A DNA stretch of 13,396 bases from assembly GCA_002449535.1 (NCBI GenBank), contig DJWZ01000014.1:1-13396 (forward strand), in the 5' to 3' direction. The DNA comes from Prevotellaceae bacterium UBA7017 (GTDB lineage Bacteria > Bacteroidota > Bacteroidia > Bacteroidales > Bacteroidaceae). Below the pieces are notes generated by a model. That model did not search any database and was not told where the DNA came from. It saw only the letters and a list, made by a program, of their open reading frames with translations. Numbering within the stretch: the first letter of the stretch is position 1; each line of letters starts with the position of its first letter. The position numbers were made by a program, and so were the translations under genes. Shown in pieces: positions 1-7,230 of this stretch.

Positions 1-1
1 G

Positions 2-1138
2 TTGAAGCAAACTACTTCAACCTTTCACCGTTATATGTACGATAAGATTAGCTGGGAATCGCGCATGTTTGGTCTTGTTGGTCCACGTGGTGTAGGCAAG
101 TCCACTATGGTCTTGCAGTATATTAAGGTGCATAGAGATTCAAGACGTCTGTTTTACATAAGTGCCGATCACTTGTATTTCTCATCACATACCATTGTTG
201 AGACTGTGGATGAGTTTGCTAAAGAAGGTGGCGAACAGATATTTATTGATGAAATTCACAAGTACGAAAACTGGTCGCGTGAGTTGAAACAGATTTATGA
301 TACTCACCCTGACGTGAAGGTGGGTTTCACAGGCTCGTCTGTACTCGATATCTACAAAGGGTTCGCTGACTTGAGTCGTCGCGCTCCCATTTTCATGATG
401 CAAGGGCTGTCGTTCAGAGAGTATCTTCAACTGTTCCATAACATACAGGTTCCTGTTTTTTCACTTGCCGAAGTGGTTAATCTGAAAGTGAAAATCGCAG
501 ATGTGAGTCATCCTCTGCCGCTGTTCCGCAGTTATCTCCAGAAAGGCTATTATCCCTTTGCTGGTGATACTGACTTTGAACTCCGCCTTCGTCAAGTTAT
601 CAACCAAACGATGGAGGTAGATATTCCGCAATATGCCAACATGAATGCTTCTACTGGCAGGAAATTGAAGAAACTGTTGTCCGTCATTGCTAAAAGTGTA
701 CCCTTCAAACCAGTTATGGACTCTTTGGCCACCGTTGTTGGTGTGAGTCGCAATGTGCTGCCAGATTATTTCCTCTATATGGAACAGGCAGGAATGATTG
801 GGCAGTTGCGTGATGACACTGGTGGAGTCAAGGGAATCGGTAAGGTGGAAAAAGTATATCTCGACAATACTAATATGGCTTATCTGTTAGGTGATAATGC
901 TACTGATACAGGTAACATCCGTAAGACTTTCTTCTATAATCAGACGCGTGTTGTCACTGGTGTTATCAATTCGCGAATCAGTGACTTTGAGATTGACGGA
1001 AAGACTTTTGAGGTGGGTGGAAAGAAAAAAGGCAATAAACAATTGTCTGATGCAAAAGAGGGTTACATAGTCAAAGATGATATCGAATATGGTTCTGGCA
1101 ACATTATTCCTCTTTGGGCTTTTGGATTCCTGTATTAA
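2..1138 (+). CDS. AAA+ ATPase with C-terminal DUF4143 domain, 5' end cut by window edge
   Basis: This is a P-loop ATPase of the AAA_14/DUF4143 type, common in Bacteroidota and of unknown cellular role. The visible 378 codons show Walker A GPRGVGKS at residues 27-34, Walker B IFIDEIH at 80-86 and a sensor-like FTGSS stretch near 109-113. The family-typical LSFREYL motif sits near 136-142. A winged-helix-like segment follows around 220-265. The C-terminus carries DFEIDGKTFEVGGK, which resembles the D...ExK core of PD-(D/E)xK nuclease folds; that is an inference. Relatives have more residues before the RYMYDKISW segment, so the TTG at position 2 is probably internal and the true start lies left of the window. 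The stop is TAA at 1136-1138. It converges on mutS2 and no partner gene is visible, so no function is assigned. Confidence is high for the family. Confidence 0.85.
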   Translation: MKQTTSTFHRYMYDKISWESRMFGLVGPRGVGKSTMVLQYIKVHRDSRRLFYISADHLYFSSHTIVETVDEFAKEGGEQIFIDEIHKYENWSRELKQIYDTHPDVKVGFTGSSVLDIYKGFADLSRRAPIFMMQGLSFREYLQLFHNIQVPVFSLAEVVNLKVKIADVSHPLPLFRSYLQKGYYPFAGDTDFELRLRQVINQTMEVDIPQYANMNASTGRKLKKLLSVIAKSVPFKPVMDSLATVVGVSRNVLPDYFLYMEQAGMIGQLRDDTGGVKGIGKVEKVYLDNTNMAYLLGDNATDTGNIRKTFFYNQTRVVTGVINSRISDFEIDGKTFEVGGKKKGNKQLSDAKEGYIVKDDIEYGSGNIIPLWAFGFLY

Positions 1139-1193
1139 AAGGGTTATAGATGAGGGATGGTGAAAGTTTTTTCAACGATAACGATAACCTTTA

Positions 1194-1271
1194 ATGGATG
1201 AAGGATGATGTAAGATGTAAGGGGCATAACTGTCACCTGTCACCTATCACCTATCACCTGTCACCTGTCAA
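1194..1271. repeat. Heptamer repeat arrays between the AAA ATPase gene and mutS2
   Basis: Two adjoining 7-bp arrays fill most of the 133-bp gap between convergent genes. The first (1194-1221) reads ATGGATG, AAGGATG, ATGTAAG, ATGTAAG. The second (1230-1271) has six units: CTGTCAC twice, CTATCAC twice, CTGTCAC, then CTGTCAA. The second array ends on the base before the mutS2 stop codon (complement of 1272-1274). No convincing hairpin plus T-tract terminator is visible; GAAAGTTTTTTC at 1163-1174 is only a 4-bp stem. Confidence 0.85.
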
Positions 1272-3809
1272 TTACCCAAGGTCCACGACTGTGATGCCTG
1301 CACCGCCGAACTGTACGTGTTCATCTCTGCAACCGATGACATTGGGCAGGGCGTTGAGGTAATCGCGTATCAGGGAGCGGAGGATGCCGTTTCCCTTACC
1401 ATGCAGGATGCGTACCTGACTGACACCGATAATGATGGCATCATCTACAAAGCGCTGCACCTCCATAAGGGCTTCATCACCTCTCAAACCACGAACATCT
1501 ATCTCATGACGGAAATTACGTGTGTGCTCATCTATAACATTGCGAGTCATTGATGACTTCTTATTGCGCTCGGCATCCATCATGGCACCAATGCCACTCT
1601 TCTTGGTCACCTTGACATCAAAGGAGGTGTCTCCTTCATTGAATTTTTTCAGCAGCTTCTCAATAGGAGAAAGTTCCTTTGGACCCTGAGCCTCTTGCGC
1701 CTTTGACCTTTGACCTTCGATCTTTGACTTTTGCCCTTCCTGCTGCCCCTGTGCTGCCTTCTCTGCCTTGCGCTTTTCCTTGCGTTCTCTGCGTGCCAGA
1801 ATCTGCTGCATCTTCTTCTCGATGGCAGCATCTTTCTCGGTGGTGTCAATCTCTTTCACCTCGCTGCGGAAGTCATTGAGTTCTTCGCGCAACTGCCTTG
1901 TACGCTCTTTCTCGGCTGCTGCCTCGCGTATTTCGCGGATGGTGTTCTCGATGCGTCTGTTGGCTTCCTTGAGCATTTCTTCTGCCTGCTCCTTGGCACG
2001 TCGGAGAATAGCCTTTCGCTCTTTGTCTATCTCCTCGATGTTGGTTTCATAGCGCGAAATGGTCTTCTCGACATCTTTCTCACGTTGGTGTACCGTCTGT
2101 CGCTTCTGCTCCCAGTACCTCTTGTCGCGCACTATGTCCTGCAGGTATTTGTCGCTCTGGATGTAGTCTTGTCCTACTATCTCCGCTGCATCGTTGATTA
2201 CCTCTTCGGGCAGTCCCGTCTTGCGGGCTATCTCAATGGCAAAGGATGAACCGGGACGCCCTATCTGCAACTGGAAGAGGGCTTTCATCTGGTGACGGTC
2301 ATAGAGCATTGCACCATTGATGACTCCAGGATGGTCTTCTGCGAAATGCTTCAGGTTCTGGTAGTGTGTGGTGATTACTCCCCATGCTTTCCGCTCCCAG
2401 AATTGTTTCAGGACAGCCTCTGCTATGGCACCACCAATCTGTGGCTCTGTGCCAGTACCAAATTCGTCGATGAGAAGCAGCGTCTTGTCATTTGATGCCT
2501 TTATCATGCGCTTCATGTTCAGGAGGTGGGAAGAGTATGTCGAGAGGTCGTCCTCGATGCTTTGCTCGTCGCCAATGTCTATCATAATGGTGTCGAAAAC
2601 TCCCATTGTGCTGTTCTCCTTCATAGGCACGCTGAGTCCACACTGCACCATATATTGTAGCAGTCCGACAGTCTTCAGACATACCGACTTGCCACCGGCA
2701 TTCGGTCCGCTGATGATGAGTATCTTCGGATGTGAGGCATCTCTCTCTTCATTGCTTGTCAGCGTAATGTCGAGGGGCACAATGTCTTTGTTCTGTCGTC
2801 TCAGGGAATTGCGTAACAGTGGATGGCATGCCTGCACCCAGTCGATGTGGGGGTGGGGTAGCACCTCTGGCTCTATGGCGTCAAATTCGTGTGCCAGCTG
2901 GGTCTTGGCTTGTATGAAGTCTATCTCGCCAAGGAACTTCATGCTTTCCAGTATGCCGTCAACGTCGGGGCGTATCTCGTCGCTCACCTCTGTGAGAATT
3001 CTTATTATCTCCCTCTTTTCCTCGGCTTCCAGTTCGCGTACCCTGTTGTTTGCCTCCACTACGGCAGTAGGTTCCAGGAAGAGCGTCTTTCCTGTTGCCG
3101 ACTCGTCGTGCACAATGCCGCTAATCTTGCGCTTCATGCTTGGAGGAATAGGAATGACAAGTCTGCCGTCGCGCATGGCTGGCGTCACATCTTTCTCTAT
3201 GAGTCCGTCCTGCTGTGCTTTTCGGAGTATGGAATTCAGCGTCTGCGATACGGAGCCGGCTGCCTTCTTCAGTTCGCCTCTGATATGGAACAAGGCACTG
3301 GAGGCGGAATCTTTTATGTGACCGTATTTGTCGAGTATCTGGGATATCCTTCTGGCGATATTCGGATATGCATGCACGTCTTTTGCCAGGTCCCAAAGGG
3401 TAGGATAAGGGGTAGTTGAGAGTTGAGAGTTGAGAGTTGTTAGTTGAGAGGCTGTTGAGAGTTTATCGTTTTCGCTTTCGTTATCATCATCCTCTCCTTT
3501 CAGACATTCCCTGAAGTCGATGATTGTCTGCAGGCATCTCATGAGTTCAAACAACTCCTGCTCTTCCATGTGGGTGCCCTTCAGCTTCAGGCGTGCCACA
3601 CATTGTCTGACATCAAAGAAAAACTCTAATGGCAGTTCCTCTGCCTCTTCCTTTAGCCTGCGAAATTCACGTATGGCAGACAGCTGGCGGTTTATCTCCG
3701 CAGCATCTGTCATAAATGTCATATCGCCAACACGTTCCCACCCTAATTGGCAGAGGCAGTTGCCCCTCAGCAGGGTGCGGATAGCAGTAAAACCGAGCTT
3801 TTCTTCCAT
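1272..3809 (-). CDS. mutS2: MutS2 family ATPase/Smr endonuclease-like protein
   Basis: MutS2 is a MutS homologue without the mismatch-binding domain. Known members suppress homologous recombination or act on collided ribosomes. The 845 residues show the MutS core and clamp, then Walker A GPNAGGKS (368-375), a DLSTYSSHL segment (421-429), Walker B LLLIDEF (444-450) and TTHY (480-483). A long charged coiled coil spans about 550-680. The C-terminal Smr domain has IDVRG (770-774) and HGKGNG (803-808). Length is slightly above the usual 780-800. Part of the excess is two low-complexity inserts encoded by heptamer repeats, at residues about 117-133 (between the N-terminal region and the core) and about 692-705 (in the linker before Smr). 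The ATG at 3807-3809 fits the family N-terminus MEEKLGF and lies about 20 bp after a TAACTTTG promoter box. The gene is divergent from yidC. Confidence 0.95.
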   Translation of the reverse strand: MEEKLGFTAIRTLLRGNCLCQLGWERVGDMTFMTDAAEINRQLSAIREFRRLKEEAEELPLEFFFDVRQCVARLKLKGTHMEEQELFELMRCLQTIIDFRECLKGEDDDNESENDKLSTASQLTTLNSQLSTTPYPTLWDLAKDVHAYPNIARRISQILDKYGHIKDSASSALFHIRGELKKAAGSVSQTLNSILRKAQQDGLIEKDVTPAMRDGRLVIPIPPSMKRKISGIVHDESATGKTLFLEPTAVVEANNRVRELEAEEKREIIRILTEVSDEIRPDVDGILESMKFLGEIDFIQAKTQLAHEFDAIEPEVLPHPHIDWVQACHPLLRNSLRRQNKDIVPLDITLTSNEERDASHPKILIISGPNAGGKSVCLKTVGLLQYMVQCGLSVPMKENSTMGVFDTIMIDIGDEQSIEDDLSTYSSHLLNMKRMIKASNDKTLLLIDEFGTGTEPQIGGAIAEAVLKQFWERKAWGVITTHYQNLKHFAEDHPGVINGAMLYDRHQMKALFQLQIGRPGSSFAIEIARKTGLPEEVINDAAEIVGQDYIQSDKYLQDIVRDKRYWEQKRQTVHQREKDVEKTISRYETNIEEIDKERKAILRRAKEQAEEMLKEANRRIENTIREIREAAAEKERTRQLREELNDFRSEVKEIDTTEKDAAIEKKMQQILARRERKEKRKAEKAAQGQQEGQKSKIEGQRSKAQEAQGPKELSPIEKLLKKFNEGDTSFDVKVTKKSGIGAMMDAERNKKSSMTRNVIDEHTRNFRHEIDVRGLRGDEALMEVQRFVDDAIIIGVSQVRILHGKGNGILRSLIRDYLNALPNVIGCRDEHVQFGGAGITVVDLG
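1694..1735. repeat. Degenerate heptamer array inside mutS2 (linker before Smr domain)
   Basis: Six consecutive 7-bp units are readable on the + strand: CTTGCGC, CTTTGAC, CTTTGAC, CTTCGAT, CTTTGAC, TTTTGCC. The coding (-) strand therefore has GTCAAAG-type units, which encode the low-complexity peptide GQKSKIEGQRSKAQ at residues 692-705. The array falls in the flexible linker between the coiled coil and the Smr domain, where an insertion would be tolerated. Confidence 0.75.
3414..3448. repeat. Heptamer array inside mutS2 (N-terminal region)
   Basis: Five contiguous 7-bp units on the + strand: AGTTGAG three times, AGTTGTT, AGTTGAG. A decayed continuation (GGCTGTTGAGAG) runs to about 3462. On the coding strand the units are CTCAACT-like, and three units equal 21 bp or seven codons, giving the repetitive SQLTTLNSQLSTT peptide at residues 121-133. 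It follows an acidic stretch (GEDDDNESEND). Confidence 0.9.
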
Positions 3810-3831
3810 AGTGCTTTTTCAAATTTGCGTG

Positions 3832-3839
3832 CAAAGTTA
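3832..3839 (-). promoter_or_regulatory. Bacteroidota-type -7 promoter box for mutS2
   Basis: The - strand reads TAACTTTG followed by CACGC, matching the Bacteroidota -7 consensus TAnnTTTG. It lies 22 bp before the mutS2 ATG. No good -33 TTTG is present at the usual distance, so the call rests on the -7 box and its position. Confidence 0.65.
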
Positions 3840-3891
3840 CAAAAAAATATCGAAAATTCGATTTTCTTCTGGTATTTTGCTCACTTATTAG

Positions 3892-3899
3892 TACCTTTG
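3892..3899 (+). promoter_or_regulatory. Second TACCTTTG box, possible distal yidC promoter
   Basis: TACCTTTG on the + strand matches the Bacteroidota -7 consensus. If used, it would give yidC a leader of roughly 160 nt containing an AT-only inverted repeat. The -33 region is weak: the nearest TTTTG ends only 12 bp upstream. It may be a chance match. Confidence 0.35.
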
Positions 3900-3926
3900 A
3901 CCTCCGTCGAAGGTGCTCCGTCATTG

Positions 3927-3954
3927 AAATAAAATAAAAAAATGCATTTTATTT
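3927..3954. repeat. 9-bp AT-only inverted repeat in the yidC leader
   Basis: The arms AAATAAAAT (3927-3935) and ATTTTATTT (3946-3954) are perfectly complementary around a 10-nt A-rich loop. The stem contains no G or C, so it would be weak as RNA. No function is assigned. Confidence 0.4.
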
Positions 3955-4039
3955 GTATTTCTCATAACTTATTGCATAAAATTTTCACGTTCGAGAAAAG
4001 AAATATACTCCTTTTCTTCTCACTTAACCAAATTTTTCG

Positions 4040-4047
4040 TACCTTTG
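4040..4047 (+). promoter_or_regulatory. Bacteroidota-type -7 promoter box for yidC
   Basis: TACCTTTG followed by CAGC matches TAnnTTTG and lies 20 bp before the yidC ATG at 4068. The spacing and context are typical of strong Bacteroidota promoters with short A-rich leaders. The -33 element is weak (CTTTTC around 4011-4016). Confidence 0.7.
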
Positions 4048-4067
4048 CAGCTCAAAAAAAGATATTT

Positions 4068-5978
4068 ATGGATAAGAATACTATAATCGGTTTTGCACTT
4101 ATTGCTGCTGTACTCTTTGGTTTTACATGGTTTAACCAGCCTTCGGCAGAAGATATCGAGGCACAGCGCAAGAGTGATTCATTGGCTGTTGTAAATCAAC
4201 AGAAGAAGGAACAGGCTGAGATAGCCGAGATACAAAGACAGGCTGCCGTTGCAAAGGCTATGGCAGAGGACAGCACTTCGTTATTCTTCAATAACTTGAA
4301 GGGTGTTGAACGTCGTGTGACATTGGAGAATGACAAGCTGGCTCTTACATTCAACACTAAGGGTGCTGTAGTGGAAAAGGTCGTAATAAAGAACTTTGAG
4401 GACCTTAATGGTGCCAAAGACCTGACCCTTTTTGACAAGACCAGCCAGAGCCTTAACTTCATCCTTACCACAAAGGAGCAGAACATAGCCACCAAAGACC
4501 TCTATTTCGACGTAAAGCAGGGCAATGGCGGCAAGCAACTCGTCTTTGTGGCTGGCGACGAGGCTGGCAAGAACATCTCTGTCACATATAGCCTTGACAA
4601 AGACTACATCCTCTCTTGCTCTATCCTTGCAAACGGCATGGGCGGACTATTCGCTCCAAACACTACAAATCTTGACATCGACTGGCAGGAGCGTTGTAAG
4701 CAGCAGGAGAAAGGCTTCAGCTTCGAGAATAGATATGCTACTCTGACATATCACTTCACAGATGGCGGTACCGACTATCTCAACGAGACAAGCGAGAAGA
4801 CAGACGAAACTGTTGACGAGGCTATCGACTGGGTAGCATTTAAGAATCAGTTCTTCTCTGCCGTAATGATAGCAAAGGACGGCTACGGCTATGGTGATGC
4901 TGTGAAGCTTACAAGCATTCCGCAGGAGAAGGAAACGGGCTTCCTGAAATACTATCAGGCAAAGCTGAAGACCGCTTTCGACCCAACTGGCGTAAAGCCA
5001 ACACAGCTGGAGTTCTACTATGGTCCGAACGACTTCCGTCTGCTGCAGTCGGTAGAAGACGAGAGCTCTTTCGGAAAAGACCTCGAACTGGAACAACTCG
5101 TATATCTCGGATGGCCTTTGTTCCGTTATATCAACCGTTGGTTTACACTGTATGTCTTCGACTTCCTCAGAGAGATGGCTATCCCTATGGGCTTCATCCT
5201 CATTCTTATAACACTGTTGCTGAAGGCTATCACCTTCCCAATGGTTAAGAAGAGCTATATGTCAAGTGCCAAGATGCGTGTGCTGCGTCCGAAACTCGAC
5301 GAGGCAACAAAGCAGTATGACAAGCCGGAGGATGCCATGAAGAAGCAGCAGGCTATGATGCAGCTGTATTCTGAGTATGGTGTCAGCCCTCTCAGCGGAT
5401 GTCTGCCAATGCTCATACAGATGCCTATCTGGATTGCTATGTTCAACTTTGTGCCGAATGCCATACAACTGCGTAGAGAGTCTTTCCTGTGGATTGACGA
5501 CCTCTCAACCTATGACCCAATAGTAGAGTGGGGCACAAATATATGGCTTATTGGTGACCACCTGTCATTGACATGTATCCTCTTCTGTGTTGCCAACCTC
5601 CTGTATTCTTGGATGACAATGCGTCAGCAGAAAGACCAGATGGTAGGTCAGCAGGCAGAGCAGATGAAGATGATGCAATGGATGATGATGCTCATGCCGC
5701 TGATGTTCTTCTTCATGTTCAACGACTATTCTTCAGGTCTTAACTTCTATTACTTCATTTCTCTCTTCTTTTCTGCCGCTATAATGTGGACTCTCAGGAA
5801 GACTACCAACGACGAGAAACTCCTGGCATACTTGGAGGCACGCCGTGAGGAGAACAAGAAGAACCCCAAGAAGATGTCAGGACTGGCAGCACGTCTGCAG
5901 GCTATGCAACAGCAGCAGATGGAACTGCAGAAGAAACGTGAGGAACTCGCACGCAAGAATGCAGCGTTGAGGAAGTAA
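4068..5978 (+). CDS. yidC: Membrane protein insertase YidC
   Basis: YidC inserts and folds inner-membrane proteins, alone or with SecYEG. The 636 residues start with MDKNTIIGFALIAAVLFGF, the first membrane segment (about 5-22). A coiled-coil-like stretch (28-68) and the large periplasmic P1 domain (about 75-340) follow. The insertase core begins near 345, with membrane segments at about 371-390, 440-465, 495-515 and 540-575. The SSAKMRVLRPKL stretch (399-410) and LSGCLPMLIQMP (442-453) are YidC hallmarks. Lys386 sits where Escherichia coli has the groove Arg366. The tail (about 585-636) is cytosolic, Lys-rich and Gln-rich. The open frame extends 42 codons upstream to 3942, but that start would precede the promoter box at 4040-4047, so ATG 4068 is chosen. 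hemW follows and is probably co-transcribed. Confidence 0.96.
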   Translation: MDKNTIIGFALIAAVLFGFTWFNQPSAEDIEAQRKSDSLAVVNQQKKEQAEIAEIQRQAAVAKAMAEDSTSLFFNNLKGVERRVTLENDKLALTFNTKGAVVEKVVIKNFEDLNGAKDLTLFDKTSQSLNFILTTKEQNIATKDLYFDVKQGNGGKQLVFVAGDEAGKNISVTYSLDKDYILSCSILANGMGGLFAPNTTNLDIDWQERCKQQEKGFSFENRYATLTYHFTDGGTDYLNETSEKTDETVDEAIDWVAFKNQFFSAVMIAKDGYGYGDAVKLTSIPQEKETGFLKYYQAKLKTAFDPTGVKPTQLEFYYGPNDFRLLQSVEDESSFGKDLELEQLVYLGWPLFRYINRWFTLYVFDFLREMAIPMGFILILITLLLKAITFPMVKKSYMSSAKMRVLRPKLDEATKQYDKPEDAMKKQQAMMQLYSEYGVSPLSGCLPMLIQMPIWIAMFNFVPNAIQLRRESFLWIDDLSTYDPIVEWGTNIWLIGDHLSLTCILFCVANLLYSWMTMRQQKDQMVGQQAEQMKMMQWMMMLMPLMFFFMFNDYSSGLNFYYFISLFFSAAIMWTLRKTTNDEKLLAYLEARREENKKNPKKMSGLAARLQAMQQQQMELQKKREELARKNAALRK

Positions 5979-5990
5979 AGTTTAAACCGA

Positions 5991-6053
5991 CTCTCAACTG
6001 TCAACTCTCAACTGTCAACTATCAACTCTCAGCTATCAACTCTCAGCTATCAA
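5991..6053. repeat. Nine-unit heptamer array between yidC and hemW
   Basis: Nine contiguous 7-bp units fit CTNTCAR: CTCTCAA, CTGTCAA, CTCTCAA, CTGTCAA, CTATCAA, CTCTCAG, CTATCAA, CTCTCAG, CTATCAA. A decayed tenth unit (CTATTAT, 6054-6060) merges into hemW. The array starts 13 bp after the yidC stop and stays open in the hemW frame throughout. Confidence 0.95.
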
Positions 6054-7182
6054 CTATTATTTACATATCCCATTTTGCACCTCAAGGTGCCTCTATTGCG
6101 ACTTCTTCTCTACTACTGGGGGGAAGTCGCAACAGGATTTGTATGTAGAAGCCCTTATAAAGGAGTTCAAGAGTTTAAGAGCTCAAGAAGTGCAAGGTGA
6201 GCATAATTCTTCACTCTTCACTCTTCACTCTTCACTTTATATAGGTGGTGGTACTCCCTCTGTGCTGTCTTTTGAGAACTTGCGGAAACTGCTTGCCGTA
6301 TTCGTGCCTCTTACCTCTGGGGAAAGGACAATAGAATGTAATCCCGATGACATGTCAGAAGAGCTTGCGAAACTTCTTGCCGACGGAGGCATAAATCGTG
6401 TTTCTATGGGAGTGCAGACTTTCTCGGATGACAGACTGCGCTTTCTGCGTCGCCGCCACAATAGTGCCCAGATACTTCCTGCCGTAAAAGCCCTTCGTAA
6501 AGCTGGCATAAAGAATATCTCTGTTGACCTGATATTTGGTTTTCCCGGGCAGACTCTTGAAGAATGGCGCGATGACCTACAGAGGGCTCTTGCCCTCGAT
6601 GTGGAACATATTTCGGCATATTCCTTGATGTATGAAGACGGAACTCCTCTTACCCGAATGCTTGACGAGGGTAAGATAGACGCCCTTGATGACGAGACCT
6701 GTCGCGAGATGTATTACAGCCTTATTGACACTATGACGGCAGCAGGGTATGAACACTATGAGATAAGCAATTTCTGCAAGCCGGGCTTCCGTTCACAGCA
6801 TAACAGCGACTACTGGCGTCCCTGGGAAAAATATTATATTGGTCTGGGGGCTGGAGCACATTCCTATGACGGCAAGCGTCGCTCCTGGAATGTGTGTGAT
6901 GTAAAGCGGTATATCGAGGGACATTATACTGCCGGAGAAGAAATCCTTGATGACGATATGCGCTATAACGACCTTATCACCACAGCCCTGCGCACCAAGG
7001 AAGGCATCGACCTCGACATTGTGGAGAATTATCTGGGAAAAGACTATCGTTCATACCTTTCACGGTGTGCCGAAAAAGAAATAAAAAACGGTCGCCTCTC
7101 AATTAAAGGCAGCCGTATATCCCTCACCCGCCAAGGACTCTATGTCTCTAATGACGTAATGGCAGAGCTGATTAAGGTATAG
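6049..7182 (+). CDS. hemW: HemW-type radical SAM protein (haem chaperone); start codon unclear
   Basis: HemW proteins are radical SAM relatives of oxygen-independent coproporphyrinogen oxidase that bind haem and deliver it to proteins. The iron-sulfur motif CTSRCLYC is encoded at 6076-6099, followed by D-F. HemN would have another Cys there, so HemW is preferred. GGGTPS follows at 6244-6261, and the HemW haem motif HNSDYW is at 6799-6816. No ATG, GTG or TTG occurs in frame between the stop at 5983-5985 and a TTG at 6139, which lies after the essential cysteines. Relatives start about 9-10 residues before the first Cys; the only near-cognate codon there is ATC at 6049, which would give the usual 377 residues. 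That start is a guess. A heptamer tract also encodes residues about 54-63. The gene is either translated from an unusual start or impaired. Confidence 0.85.
   Translation: MNYYLHIPFCTSRCLYCDFFSTTGGKSQQDLYVEALIKEFKSLRAQEVQGEHNSSLFTLHSSLYIGGGTPSVLSFENLRKLLAVFVPLTSGERTIECNPDDMSEELAKLLADGGINRVSMGVQTFSDDRLRFLRRRHNSAQILPAVKALRKAGIKNISVDLIFGFPGQTLEEWRDDLQRALALDVEHISAYSLMYEDGTPLTRMLDEGKIDALDDETCREMYYSLIDTMTAAGYEHYEISNFCKPGFRSQHNSDYWRPWEKYYIGLGAGAHSYDGKRRSWNVCDVKRYIEGHYTAGEEILDDDMRYNDLITTALRTKEGIDLDIVENYLGKDYRSYLSRCAEKEIKNGRLSIKGSRISLTRQGLYVSNDVMAELIKV
6209..6236. repeat. Four perfect CTTCACT heptamers inside hemW
   Basis: The 28-bp tract is four identical CTTCACT units within the hemW reading frame and encodes SSLFTLHSSL just before the GGGTPS motif. 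Here HemW proteins have a variable loop followed by a short beta strand (usually like TIYIGGGTPS). The repeat therefore supplies both loop and part of the strand. Gain or loss of one unit would shift the frame. Confidence 0.95.
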
Positions 7183-7215
7183 AAACTATCTGGAGTTAGA
7201 AATGAGTAATAAAAT

Positions 7216-7229
7216 CTTTCACTTTTCAC
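7216..7229. repeat. Two heptamer-like units at the hemW/symporter convergent junction
   Basis: CTTTCAC and TTTTCAC are adjacent and end one base before the symporter stop codon (complement of 7231-7233). The 48-bp gap between the convergent hemW and symporter genes holds no clear terminator hairpin. Confidence 0.45.
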
Positions 7230-7230
7230 T

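Noticed and set aside
1139..1193. Intrinsic terminator after the AAA ATPase gene
   Set aside because: GAAAGTTTTTTC gives only a 4-bp A/T-rich stem, and GGTTAT/ATAACC are too far apart for a convincing hairpin.
1194..1271. CRISPR array
   Set aside because: Units are 7 bp with no spacers, and no cas genes are present.
2368..3321. Long + strand open frame (317 codons) opposite mutS2
   Set aside because: It is antisense to a clearly conserved gene, its peptide is rich in Ser/Arg/Met without recognisable motifs, and it is a composition effect of the mutS2 codons.
3942..4067. 42-codon N-terminal extension of yidC
   Set aside because: It includes the promoter box and the A-rich leader, and the family N-terminus (MDKNTIIGF) begins at 4068.
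5221..5240. Lys386 in YidC in place of E. coli Arg366 as an abnormal change
   Set aside because: The positive charge is kept, and Lys at this position is, as far as I recall, ordinary in Bacteroidota YidC.
6139..6141. TTG 6139 as the hemW start
   Set aside because: It would remove the CxxxCxxC iron-sulfur motif that is encoded in the same frame just upstream.
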